64,000 nucleotides of DNA from UBA7477 sp045602925 (GTDB lineage Bacteria; Bacillota; Clostridia; Oscillospirales; Ruminococcaceae): NCBI GenBank assembly GCA_045602925.1, contig JAZSCN010000010.1, forward strand, positions 1 to 64,000, read 5' to 3'. This document shows, in pieces, positions 48,595 to 57,539 of this stretch. The translations under genes and the position numbers were made by a program. The notes beneath the pieces are model-generated. The model saw nothing but the letters and a program-made list of their open reading frames with translations. It ran no database searches and was not told the DNA's origin. Within the stretch, counting starts at the first letter, position 1; each line of letters begins with the position of its first letter.

Positions 48595-51063
48595 ATGCAG
48601 AATAAGAAATGGAAAAAGCTTCTCGTTTTCGCACTTGTACTTACTATGCTTACACCGGCGAGTGCAATTTTTGCTAGCTCAACCGACGACGAAGCACCCC
48701 TTGCTACAGTTGAATCGGCAGATGAAGCCACAGACGAATCCGAAGACGAAGATGATAAGGATTCCGACGAGGCCCTCCCACCAAAGCAGACCGACGAGCA
48801 GGCTTTGGAGTATTGCGAAGCCGTAGCAGAGAATGATAACTATATTCTCTACTTTGACTCCGGCGAACGCGAAGAAGTCGAAGAGGAAGAAACCGAAGAC
48901 AGCGAGGATAAGAGCAGCAAGAAAAAGAAGGATAAGCAGCTCACAGCAGCAAGATTCGGACTTTATGTAAAGTCAACAGGCAAAATCTGGTGGTCAAATC
49001 CTATAAACGTGTTCTCTGATGATACAATTATCGACACCGCAAAGGGCAGAACAATGCGTGAAACCCAGAGACTCCAGGTTGCTTCAAATGTAATTTTAAC
49101 CTATGCTGACTTAAAGCAGGAAAAGCGTACAACCAAAGCACTCTATTCTGCCGATGACGCTACAGAAAAGGTTAAGACAATAAAGAACGGTATCGAAATT
49201 ACCTATAACTTCAGAAGTGCCGGTATCACAGTTCCTGTAAGGTATGTTCTCGAGGAGGACGGACTTAGCGTATCAGTAGATACAACTGATATCAAGGAAA
49301 AGAATACAAGCCAGGAGGACGGTAAGGTCGTTACAAATATCGCCCTTACTCCACAGTTTGGCGCAGCACCAACAACCGACCTTGACGGAAATCCGGTTGA
49401 GGGATATATGATTGTTCCCGATGGCTCCGGTGCCGTTATCAACTATAACAACGGTAAGAGCGACTATCTGGTGTATAACCAGAAGCTCTACGGCAGGGAT
49501 TATACAGCCGTTCCACTCAACGCTCCAAAGGTAACAGACCAGGCATACCTGCCTCTCGTGGCAACAGTCAGCGGCAACGAAGGACTTGTTGCTATCGCAA
49601 CAGCAGGTGACGCTAACGCAGACGTAATCGCACAGGTTTCAGGACAGAATAATCAGGCGTTCAACACCTGCTACTTCCAGTTTGAGCTGCGTAGTAAGGA
49701 TACCTATTATATGAGTGGCGACTCAGGCAATAGGCTCGTCGTTTTTGAAAAGGGCGATATCGGTACCCCTGAAATCGCTGTAAAGTATACCCCTATATCC
49801 GACGATGAGGGCGTTAACTATGCAGACGTTGCGGGCGTGTTCAGAGATTACCTTATAGAAAACGGACTCGAAGCATCTACCGAGGAGAATAAGTATAACT
49901 TCTATCTCGACTTGTATGGTGGCGTTGTAAAGCAGACCTCTATCCTCGGACTTCCTTTCGACCTTAAAACCTCTATGACTTCCTTTGAAGAAGCTAAGGA
50001 AATCTTAGAGCAGTTTGACGAAAACGGCGTAGAGGACTTAATCATTGCTTATAACGACTGGACAAATAAGCTTATAAAGGATAATATCTCTACTAAGTAT
50101 AAGCCGTCAAGCACACTCGGTGGCAAGGGCGACTTTGAAGACCTCAAGGACTATGCTGAAAGCATCGGTGCAGAAATGTATCCTACAATGGATAACCTCA
50201 CTATGAATAGCTCAACCTGGGGATATTGGACTCTTACAAAAACAGCAATTAGAGTGTCCAATGCGTATTCCAGACAGTCCTCATACAGCATCGCATTCGG
50301 TGTAGAGGATAAGGGCGTTTCACCGGCTCTGCTTACGCCAAATGCATATGGCAAGGTTTTCGACGAAATTATCGAAAGCTTTAGCGATAAGGGCCAGACA
50401 ACAGTCAGCTTCGGCAACTACTCAACAGCCCTCGTTTCTGACTTTATCAAGAGAGAAAAGTCGGTAAGATACCAGTCAATGAATACTATCATCGAAGGCT
50501 ACGAGCAGGCTACAAACGGTGGACTCGATAAGGTGCTCTGCGATGGCGCTAACTCATACGTCATTAAGTATGCTTCGCACATCACAGACGTTCCGCTCTA
50601 TTCAAGTGGATATAATATCACTGACTTCGATATCCCACTCTATCAGATGGTAGTCCACGGCTATGTTCCTTATTCATCGGTTTCTCTCAATAAGACATCT
50701 GATGTCCAGGAAGCTTTCCTCCTCTCAATTGCCTATGGTGCAGGTCTGCATTATGATATGATTTACGAAAAGGCAGCAGAGGTACAGGATACCGAGTATA
50801 ACGATTTGTATTACGCTTATTACGACGCTTGGGTTGATACAGCTTCAGAGCAGAATAAGGTTGCAAGCAGCGTTCTCGCACCACTTAGCACAATGACCAT
50901 CTCAAACTTTGAGCGTGACGGCAGAGTCCTTACTACAACCTATAGCGAAGAAGGTAAGAACGACGTGGTGGTTGTGGTAGACCTCGACAACGTTACCGTT
51001 ACCGTCGACGGCGTGAGCGTTGACCTTTCTAATACTATAATGACAGGAGGTTTGATGGGCTAA
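48595..51063 (+). CDS. Exported DUF5696-domain protein
   Basis: 822 residues. Signal peptide (KKLLVFALVLTMLTPASAIFA), an acidic low-complexity region (residues 35-130, with DESEDEDDKDSDEALPP and EEVEEEETEDSEDKSSKKKK), then a large domain: ARFGLYVKSTGKIWWSNPIN, YMIVPDGSGAVINYNNGKSD, EDLIIAYNDWTNKLI, YPTMDNLTM. I read it as DUF5696, whose fold may be glycoside-hydrolase-like (inference). No C-terminal anchor is seen. It overlaps the next permease by 1 bp. A role in processing the imported glycan is the simplest idea from context. Confidence 0.82.
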   Translation: MQNKKWKKLLVFALVLTMLTPASAIFASSTDDEAPLATVESADEATDESEDEDDKDSDEALPPKQTDEQALEYCEAVAENDNYILYFDSGEREEVEEEETEDSEDKSSKKKKDKQLTAARFGLYVKSTGKIWWSNPINVFSDDTIIDTAKGRTMRETQRLQVASNVILTYADLKQEKRTTKALYSADDATEKVKTIKNGIEITYNFRSAGITVPVRYVLEEDGLSVSVDTTDIKEKNTSQEDGKVVTNIALTPQFGAAPTTDLDGNPVEGYMIVPDGSGAVINYNNGKSDYLVYNQKLYGRDYTAVPLNAPKVTDQAYLPLVATVSGNEGLVAIATAGDANADVIAQVSGQNNQAFNTCYFQFELRSKDTYYMSGDSGNRLVVFEKGDIGTPEIAVKYTPISDDEGVNYADVAGVFRDYLIENGLEASTEENKYNFYLDLYGGVVKQTSILGLPFDLKTSMTSFEEAKEILEQFDENGVEDLIIAYNDWTNKLIKDNISTKYKPSSTLGGKGDFEDLKDYAESIGAEMYPTMDNLTMNSSTWGYWTLTKTAIRVSNAYSRQSSYSIAFGVEDKGVSPALLTPNAYGKVFDEIIESFSDKGQTTVSFGNYSTALVSDFIKREKSVRYQSMNTIIEGYEQATNGGLDKVLCDGANSYVIKYASHITDVPLYSSGYNITDFDIPLYQMVVHGYVPYSSVSLNKTSDVQEAFLLSIAYGAGLHYDMIYEKAAEVQDTEYNDLYYAYYDAWVDTASEQNKVASSVLAPLSTMTISNFERDGRVLTTTYSEEGKNDVVVVVDLDNVTVTVDGVSVDLSNTIMTGGLMG

Positions 51064-52124
51064 TGAGCGAAATGGTAAAAGACATTGAAAATGCTACCGA
51101 AGAAGCTATAGAAGAAGTAGCACAAGACACTGTAGAAGCTATAGACACTACCGAAGCCGAGGAAGCTAAGCCTAAAAAAGCTAAGCCCAAGAAAGCTTCG
51201 AAACCTCCTAAGCAAAAGGGTATTAAAATACCATACGAAAGAAGAAAAGCCCTCTACGGCTACGGCTTTATCGCACTGTGGTTCTTTGGCGCAATCTACT
51301 TCTTTATGATGCCGGTTATCCAGTCGATAATCTATTCCTTCTGTGATACTATCCCTAACACCGATGGCGGCGGTATGTCACTCGACTTTGTCGGAATCAA
51401 GAACTATAAGGATGCACTTACAGTTCACCCTTCCTACTCGAGAGCCCTACCTGAAGTGCTCCAGGGTACACTCCTAAAGACACCGCTGATTCTCGTGTTC
51501 TCAATCTTTATTGCGATTATCTTAAATCAGAAGTTTAAGGGACGTACGCTGGCAAGAGCAATATTCTTCCTGCCGGTTATTATCGCAACAGGCCCTGTTA
51601 TCGACATTATCAATGGTAATATGGATTCAGCCGGAACAAACGGTGGTAGCGAGCAGTTTAACTCCCTGTTCGAAACCGACCTCGTAGGCGAGCTTCTCAC
51701 ATTCCTCGGAATCTATAACATAAGCGAAAAGCTTACCGAGATTATTAACACCCTCACAAGCGATATCTTTAACCTTGTGTGGAACTCCGGTATCCAGATT
51801 CTCCTGTTCCTGTCTGCTCTGCAAACAATTCCTTTCTCTGCAAAGGAAGCAGCCCAGATGGAAGGTGCAACCTCTTGGGAGTACTTCTGGAAGATTACAC
51901 TTCCTTACATCAGCCCGATGATTGTTGCAAGCCTTGTCTATACAATCGTTGACTCGTTCGTCGACCCACAAAACCAAGTAATGGAAATAGTGCTCGGTAT
52001 GGGTAAGAACTGGGAATTCGGCTATCAGGCGGCTATGCTGTGGCTGTACTTTGCTATAGTCGCGGTGGCGCTGGGAATTGTAATTGCGATAGTCAATAAA
52101 TTCGTTTATTACGAAGTAGGATAA
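51063..52124 (+). CDS. Sugar ABC transporter permease (MalF type), pair 2
   Basis: 353 residues. An unusual cytoplasmic N-terminal extension of about 60 residues, acidic then Lys/Pro-rich (DTVEAIDTTEAEEAKPKKAK), precedes six predicted helices. Coupling loop KEAAQMEGATSWEYFWKITL. AGGAGG precedes the ATG within the end of the DUF5696 gene. Confidence 0.9.
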   Translation: MSEMVKDIENATEEAIEEVAQDTVEAIDTTEAEEAKPKKAKPKKASKPPKQKGIKIPYERRKALYGYGFIALWFFGAIYFFMMPVIQSIIYSFCDTIPNTDGGGMSLDFVGIKNYKDALTVHPSYSRALPEVLQGTLLKTPLILVFSIFIAIILNQKFKGRTLARAIFFLPVIIATGPVIDIINGNMDSAGTNGGSEQFNSLFETDLVGELLTFLGIYNISEKLTEIINTLTSDIFNLVWNSGIQILLFLSALQTIPFSAKEAAQMEGATSWEYFWKITLPYISPMIVASLVYTIVDSFVDPQNQVMEIVLGMGKNWEFGYQAAMLWLYFAIVAVALGIVIAIVNKFVYYEVG

Positions 52125-52137
52125 GGGGGGATTACTA

Positions 52138-53187
52138 ATGGCAACTAAAAAAGAAGAACGTCAGTTTGAAAAAGAGATGAAGCTCATACGCAAGGCACGT
52201 TACGAAAAAATGGAAGCTGAGGGTATCGAGAATTATCTTACTCCTGAACAAATTCGCTATAATAAGCAAAAGAAACTCATCGGAGCTGTATGGCCGATAT
52301 TCAGATTCTTAATACTTTTTGGTCTTGGCTTTGTAATCCTCTATCCGATTATCTTTATGGTCTCAACAGCATTCAGACCTTATGAGCAGATGAACGACCC
52401 GTCAATCGTCTGGCTCCCTAAGTCATTCACCCTGCAGAACATCGAGGAAACCTTCGAGATTATGCACTTTGATACAACGGTTTTAAATACCGTCAGACTC
52501 AATCTTATCGCATCTGTTCTCCAGGTTATTACATGTTCTATCACAGGCTACGGCTTTGCAAGATTCAGCTTTAAGGGAAAGAGCATTCTGTTCGGTATCG
52601 TAATCGCTATGATTCTCGTTCCACCACAGATTATCACTATCCCAATGTATCTGCAGTATGCATTCTTCGACCTCTTTGGACTTATTCCACTTTTTAACGG
52701 CGGAGAAACAGTTACTCTTATCAATTCAGGCTGGACAATGTACCTGCCTGCAATGTTCGCCAACGGCATCCGTGCAGGTCTGTTCATCCTCATCTTCCGT
52801 CAGTTCTTCAGAGGACTTCCTAAGGAACTCGAGGACGCTGCATACCTCGACGGCTGTGGCCCGCTTAAGACCTATATCAAGGTTATGGTTCCTAATGCTA
52901 AGACATCCTTCCTTACCGTATTCCTCTTCTCAATCGTATGGTATTGGAATGACTACTACGTATCATCCTCGTTCTTCACAAGAAATGATACAGTAGCCCT
53001 TATGCTCAAGAACCTCGACTCAGAGCTTACCGCACAGCTCTTTAAAAACCAGTCTCCCGGTATCCGTGCTATGATTGTATGGCTCGAATCAGGATGTCTT
53101 TTGACAATCGCTCCAATCCTTATTATGTATATCTTCTTGCAGAGATATTTTATCGAAGGTATCGAGCGTTCAGGTCTTGTTGGTTAA
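52138..53187 (+). CDS. Carbohydrate ABC transporter permease (MalG type), pair 2
   Basis: 349 residues. Charged N-terminal extension of about 50 residues (EERQFEKEMKLIRKARYEKM), six predicted helices, coupling loop EDAAYLDGCGPLKTYIKVMV. Last gene of the operon. It is not the partner of pair 1 by position; with the preceding gene it makes a second complete permease set. Confidence 0.92.
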   Translation: MATKKEERQFEKEMKLIRKARYEKMEAEGIENYLTPEQIRYNKQKKLIGAVWPIFRFLILFGLGFVILYPIIFMVSTAFRPYEQMNDPSIVWLPKSFTLQNIEETFEIMHFDTTVLNTVRLNLIASVLQVITCSITGYGFARFSFKGKSILFGIVIAMILVPPQIITIPMYLQYAFFDLFGLIPLFNGGETVTLINSGWTMYLPAMFANGIRAGLFILIFRQFFRGLPKELEDAAYLDGCGPLKTYIKVMVPNAKTSFLTVFLFSIVWYWNDYYVSSSFFTRNDTVALMLKNLDSELTAQLFKNQSPGIRAMIVWLESGCLLTIAPILIMYIFLQRYFIEGIERSGLVG

Positions 53188-53196
53188 TAAAAATCA

Positions 53197-53230
53197 AAGT
53201 GCTTCCGAATTTTCTCGGAGGCACTTTTGC
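53197..53230 (+). terminator. Terminator of the 13.5-kb transport operon
   Basis: AAAGTGCTTCCGA (53197-53209) pairs with TCGGAGGCACTTT (53214-53226) with one G-U pair; a short TT-rich tail follows. No earlier terminator is visible from 39699 on. Confidence 0.85.
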
Positions 53231-53235
53231 TTAAG

Positions 53236-53264
53236 TTGACGTAAGAGAAAATACCTGCTATAAT
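53236..53264 (+). promoter_or_regulatory. Promoter of the MORN-repeat gene
   Basis: TTGACG (53236-53241), 17-bp spacer, TATAAT (53259-53264). Confidence 0.82.
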
Positions 53265-53292
53265 ATTTTTTGTGAATAGAGGTGTAATTCTT

Positions 53293-54396
53293 ATGAATGA
53301 TAATTATTATAACGACGAATATAATTCATATACCGATAGCTTCGACCTTCCCCAGATTGCAAGCGGCGATGATTTCAGCGGAAAGGCGCGTTGCAACTAT
53401 CCAAGCGGTGCAGTGTACGAGGGCGACTTCAAAAAAGGCTTGCGCCACGGCAAAGGTACAGTGCACTATCCTAACGGCTCATCTTATGTAGGCGAATGGA
53501 AGAAGGACAAAAGACACGGCAAGGGCGAGTTTACCTACGCTAACGGCGAAAAACATATCGGCAAGTATAAAAACGGCGTGCTTTGGGGTAAAGGTGTCTA
53601 TACCTATCCTAGTGGAATAACCTATGAGGGCGACTTCAAAAACGGAGTTCGCGAGGGCTATGGCGTTATGAAGTATGCCGACGGCTCGTGGTATAAGGGC
53701 GAGTGGAAGAACGACAAGAAGCACGGCAAGGGTGAGCGGTATCATATCAAAGCTAAGGCTATCTATAAGGGCAACTATGCCTTCGGCGTCAGGGAAGGCT
53801 ATGGTGTTATGAAGTGGGAGAACGGCTCGTGGTATAAGGGCAATTTTGCAAAGGACCAAAGAAGTGGCTATGGCGTCGAGTTCATTTCCAAAACAGGCGA
53901 TATGTATAAGGGCTACTACCTCTTCGACAAAAAAGACGGCCAGGGCGAAATGATTTGGGCTAGTGGCGAAAAGCATATAGGTACCTACCAAGCAGGCTGC
54001 CGTCACGGCCAAGGAGTGTATTATTATAAAGACGGCAGAGTGTTCAGAGGAATATATAAAAACGACCTCGCCATCGACGGTATGTATAAAAAGAAGGATG
54101 CAAACGGCAAGTGGATAGAAACTCATTATGTAAGAGAAGAAACCACCACAAGCTCCGGTGCCATTATTACCAAGGAAGGTAAGGCTACCGTCTATCTAAA
54201 GTACTACAGAGAAGAAAATAAGCTCCTTACAGTCAAGGCGATACGAGAGTTTACAGGGCTCGGATTAAAGCAGGCTATAGATATCGTCGAAGGCGTACCC
54301 AGTGTAATTATGAAGAACGTTAATCCTGCATGGGTAAGAGAAAAGCTCGATAGCGACAGCAAGAAGCTCGGCTTTGTGTACGAGATTGTAGAATAG
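53293..54396 (+). CDS. MORN-repeat protein with ribosomal L7/L12-like C-terminal domain
   Basis: 367 residues from the ATG at 53293, 8 bases after AGAGGTG; no signal peptide, so cytoplasmic. About ten MORN repeats from residue 35 to 265 (YEGDFKKGLRHGKGTVHYPN; YKGEWKNDKKHGKG; YKGNFAKDQRSGYG). A short linker leads to the last ~65 residues: LLTVKAIREFTGLGLKQAID, IVEGVPSVIMKNV, EKLDSDSKKLGFVYEIVE. This matches the pattern of the ribosomal L7/L12 C-terminal domain (VREATGLGLKEAKDLVxGxP). That domain recruits translation GTPases in ribosomes. The fusion is unusual; role unknown. Confidence 0.85.
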   Translation: MNDNYYNDEYNSYTDSFDLPQIASGDDFSGKARCNYPSGAVYEGDFKKGLRHGKGTVHYPNGSSYVGEWKKDKRHGKGEFTYANGEKHIGKYKNGVLWGKGVYTYPSGITYEGDFKNGVREGYGVMKYADGSWYKGEWKNDKKHGKGERYHIKAKAIYKGNYAFGVREGYGVMKWENGSWYKGNFAKDQRSGYGVEFISKTGDMYKGYYLFDKKDGQGEMIWASGEKHIGTYQAGCRHGQGVYYYKDGRVFRGIYKNDLAIDGMYKKKDANGKWIETHYVREETTTSSGAIITKEGKATVYLKYYREENKLLTVKAIREFTGLGLKQAIDIVEGVPSVIMKNVNPAWVREKLDSDSKKLGFVYEIVE

Positions 54397-54407
54397 CATA
54401 TAAATTG

Positions 54408-54435
54408 GGAGAGCAGTATATAGCTCTCCTTTTTT
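54408..54435 (+). terminator. Terminator of the MORN-repeat gene
   Basis: GGAGAGC (54408-54414) pairs with GCTCTCC (54423-54429), followed by T6. Confidence 0.9.
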
Positions 54436-54449
54436 GCACCCTCTAAAAG

Positions 54450-54478
54450 TTGACTTACACATAGTATTTTGGTATAAT
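54450..54478 (+). promoter_or_regulatory. Promoter of the cysteine desulfurase-thiI genes
   Basis: TTGACT (54450-54455), 17-bp spacer, TATAAT (54473-54478). Confidence 0.85.
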
Positions 54479-54527
54479 AAAAAGATAGAGCAAATTGTAA
54501 TATTACAAGGAAAGAAGCTGAAAAATC

Positions 54528-55670
54528 GTGATATATCTCGATAATGCCGCAACAACTAAGCCCTGCGAAAACGCCGTGAAGCTCGCTACCCAAGCCCTTA
54601 CCGAAGCGTTTGGCAACCCGTCAAGTCGCCATGCCGTAGGTCTTAAAGCGGATATGATGGTTATAAAAGCAAGGGATACAATCGCCGCCGCGCTGTCCTG
54701 CCGTGAGGACGAGGTGTTCTTTACATCAGGTGCAACAGAGAGCAACAACACAGCGATTATGTCTGCCTGCGAAAATAGAATTAAAAGAATGCCAAAGGTC
54801 GTCACAACTACCGTCGAGCACCCTTCAGTAAAGGCTTGCTTTGATAAGCTCGAGAAAATGGGTGCAGTGGTTACAAGAGTGTCGCCTAACGAAGACGGCG
54901 AGATTACTGCAAAAATGCTCTTTGACGCAGTCGACGATAAAACCTGCCTCATAAGCTGTATGCTCGTCAATAACGAAACAGGCTACATATTACCTGTAGA
55001 AAAAGCCTTCTCGATGATAAAAAGAAAGTACCCTAATTGCATTACCCATTGTGACGCAGTGCAAGGCTTTATGAAGTTTAGCTTAAAGCCTCAGAAAATG
55101 TCTGCCGACCTTGTGTCGCTGAGTGGTCATAAAATCTATGCACCAAAGGGCGTAGGCGTGCTGTACGTTAAAAAGGGAGTCCACCTTACTCCGTTTATGC
55201 AGGGTGGTGGTCAGGAAAAAGGCTTTCGCTCAGGAACCGAGAACGTACCTGCAATAGTCGGTATGGGTGCCTCTGTCGAGCTCCTCTCAAAGACAATCGA
55301 CGAACGCTACGAGCAGGTATCAAAGCTCAAAAGCCACCTCTTAGAAGGCTTATCCGATATAGAAGGCGTACTCGTTAATTCGGTTGATACAGCCTCACCA
55401 TATATAGTCAGCATTTCAATGCCTAACTATAAGTCGGAAACCCTGCTCAACTATATGAGCGATAGGGGAATCTGCGTGTCAAGCGGTTCGGCTTGCTCAA
55501 AGGGTAAGAAAAGCTCGGTGCTCCAGGAGTTTAAAATTTCTCCCGAAAGAACCGATTCAACCCTGCGTGTCAGCTTCTCGCACGAAACCACTGTGCAGGA
55601 TGTAGACGCCTTCTGCCAAATGCTCAAAAACGCCAAGGCAGAGCTTTGTACTATAAATATAAAGAAGTAA
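54528..55670 (+). CDS. Cysteine desulfurase (NifS/IscS family)
   Basis: 380 residues from a GTG (54528). Removes sulfur from cysteine as a protein-bound persulfide. Seen: YLDNAATTKPC, FTSGATESNN, the PLP lysine in LSGHKIYAPKGVGVLYV, GGGQEKGFRSGTENVP and the active-site cysteine in SSGSACSKGKKSSVL. It lies 12 bp upstream of thiI, so its main task is probably to supply sulfur for tRNA 4-thiouridine, as in the NifZ-ThiI pair of Bacillus. Confidence 0.94.
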   Translation: MIYLDNAATTKPCENAVKLATQALTEAFGNPSSRHAVGLKADMMVIKARDTIAAALSCREDEVFFTSGATESNNTAIMSACENRIKRMPKVVTTTVEHPSVKACFDKLEKMGAVVTRVSPNEDGEITAKMLFDAVDDKTCLISCMLVNNETGYILPVEKAFSMIKRKYPNCITHCDAVQGFMKFSLKPQKMSADLVSLSGHKIYAPKGVGVLYVKKGVHLTPFMQGGGQEKGFRSGTENVPAIVGMGASVELLSKTIDERYEQVSKLKSHLLEGLSDIEGVLVNSVDTASPYIVSISMPNYKSETLLNYMSDRGICVSSGSACSKGKKSSVLQEFKISPERTDSTLRVSFSHETTVQDVDAFCQMLKNAKAELCTINIKK

Positions 55671-55682
55671 GGATAGATAGTT

Positions 55683-56855
55683 ATGAAAGAAATTATACTC
55701 GCAAAATTTGGTGAAATAGTCCTCAAGGGACTCAACAAAAACACCTTCGAGGTAGCCCTCCTTCGCAATGTAAAGCGTAGGCTCAAGCCACTCGGTAAGT
55801 TCGATTACTGGAAGGCACAGTCAACCCTCTACATAAAGCCACTCGATGATAGTATAGATATCGAGGAGGCAATCGACAAGGTCAAGAAAATCTTCGGTAT
55901 AGCAAAAATCGCCAGAGCTGTTTCTGTCGAAAAGGATTGGGATAAAATTGTAAAAACCTCTACCGAGTATTTCGAGGACCAGCTCACCTGCGCTAATACC
56001 TTTAAGGTGCAGGCTAAGAGAGCCGATAAGAAGTTCCCAATGGGTTCACCGGAAATCTGTATGGAGCTCGGTGGCGCAATACTGGAGAAGTTTCCACATC
56101 TTACAGTCGATGTGCATAACCCCGATATAGTTGTCAATGTTGAAATACGAGAGAACGCATTTATCCACGCTGGCTCAGAGGACGCCGCAGGAGGTATCCC
56201 CGTCGGCACTTCGGGTAAGGCAATGCTGCTGCTCTCCGGTGGTATAGATTCACCTGTCGCAGGCTATATGATGGCTAAAAGAGGCGTCGCAATCTCTGCA
56301 ATACACTTCGAGTCGCCACCGTATACTTCCGAAAGAGCAAGACTTAAGGTCGAAAAGCTCGCTTCTCTTATGGCGCACTATTGTGGTGCAATAAACTTCC
56401 ATTGCGTTCCGTTTACAGAAATCCAGGAGGTTTTGCGTGACAACGCCCCCGAGGAACTCTTCACAATCCTTATGAGAAGACTTATGATGGAGGTTGCCCA
56501 GCGTATATGCGATAAGGAGGAAATCTCTGCCCTCGTTACAGGAGAAAGTCTGGGACAGGTCGCAAGCCAGACAATGTCAGCTATGGTCTGCACAGATAAC
56601 GCCTGCCGTATGCCGGTGTTCAGACCACTCATCGGTATGGATAAATCTGAAATCGTAGCTATCTCTAGAAAAATCAATACCTTTGAAACCTCAATCGAGC
56701 CTTACGAGGATTGCTGTACTGTCTTTACTCCAAAGCATCCAAAGACAAAGCCACAGCTCTCTGACGTTATCGAAGCCCAGCAGGCGTTCGACTATGAGCC
56801 ACTTATCAGAAAGGCTGTCGAGGATACAAAAATATACACCTTGAATGCTTTTTAA
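55683..56855 (+). CDS. thiI: tRNA 4-thiouridine synthase ThiI
   Basis: 390 residues. Ferredoxin-like and THUMP RNA-binding domains (about residues 1-165: EIILAKFGEIVLKGLNKNTF; HNPDIVVNVEIRENAFIHAG), then the PP-loop ATPase domain with LLSGGIDSPVAGYMMAKRG. Short form without the C-terminal rhodanese domain of the Escherichia coli enzyme, typical of Firmicutes, where sulfur comes from a dedicated desulfurase, here the upstream gene. FETSIEPYEDCCTVFTPKHP ends the domain. Confidence 0.95.
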   Translation: MKEIILAKFGEIVLKGLNKNTFEVALLRNVKRRLKPLGKFDYWKAQSTLYIKPLDDSIDIEEAIDKVKKIFGIAKIARAVSVEKDWDKIVKTSTEYFEDQLTCANTFKVQAKRADKKFPMGSPEICMELGGAILEKFPHLTVDVHNPDIVVNVEIRENAFIHAGSEDAAGGIPVGTSGKAMLLLSGGIDSPVAGYMMAKRGVAISAIHFESPPYTSERARLKVEKLASLMAHYCGAINFHCVPFTEIQEVLRDNAPEELFTILMRRLMMEVAQRICDKEEISALVTGESLGQVASQTMSAMVCTDNACRMPVFRPLIGMDKSEIVAISRKINTFETSIEPYEDCCTVFTPKHPKTKPQLSDVIEAQQAFDYEPLIRKAVEDTKIYTLNAF

Positions 56856-56992
56856 TCAGGCATAGAAATAATTACGATTTGGTTACACTTTGAGTTAAAA
56901 AGCATTGTTAAAAGTTACAATCACATTAACATTTCGTACATAAAAGCCTTGTTTTCTATGTATGAACTATATTAAAAAGAGGAGATAATTTC

Positions 56993-57538
56993 GTGATTAT
57001 TGCTAAAAGTGACAAACTGGTTACAAAAAGGCTTGACATTGTTACAAAGTATGTAGTAAAATATTTATGTGGGAAAGGGATAACTATGTCTACAGCCGAG
57101 AGCTGTACGGGTGGAATCCTTTCCGCAGCGATAACTTCTGTCGCAGGAGCATCTAAAATCTTCGGGCTCGGGGTTTGCAGCTACTGGGAAAGCATCAAGA
57201 GCTCGGTTCTGTCGGTAGATGAAGATATCATTAAGCAGTACGGTGTCGTTTCTGCACAAACAGCCGGTGCAATGGCCCACGGGGTTAGAAAGCTCGGTGA
57301 TGCAGATATAGGGGTAGGCATTACAGGTATAGCAGGGCCGACAGGTGCCGAGGAAGGCAAGCCTATCGGAACAGTCTTTGTAAGTGTCGTAGGGTTCGAC
57401 AAGGAGATTACCTATGACCTAAAGCTCTACGAAAGCCTTGAAGAGCTTACAAGAGAGAATATCCGTATCGAAGCCGCTACACAAGCAATGTGTATGGTCG
57501 CACAGCTTGTTGGGCTCCCACTCAGCGAGGTGATTTAA
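56993..57538 (+). CDS. pncC: CinA C-terminal-domain protein (nicotinamide-nucleotide amidase)
   Basis: 181 residues. GTG start after AGAGGAG. A single CinA C-terminal domain: STAESCTGGILSAAITSVAG, SYWESIKSSVL, GITGIAGPTGAEEGKPIGTV. Converts NMN to nicotinate mononucleotide, recycling the NMN released by DNA ligase. The first ~30 residues form an extra basic helix. Next to the sortase gene by 1 bp, which seems a transcriptional convenience rather than a shared pathway. Confidence 0.92.
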   Translation: MIIAKSDKLVTKRLDIVTKYVVKYLCGKGITMSTAESCTGGILSAAITSVAGASKIFGLGVCSYWESIKSSVLSVDEDIIKQYGVVSAQTAGAMAHGVRKLGDADIGVGITGIAGPTGAEEGKPIGTVFVSVVGFDKEITYDLKLYESLEELTRENIRIEAATQAMCMVAQLVGLPLSEVI

Positions 57539-57539
57539 G

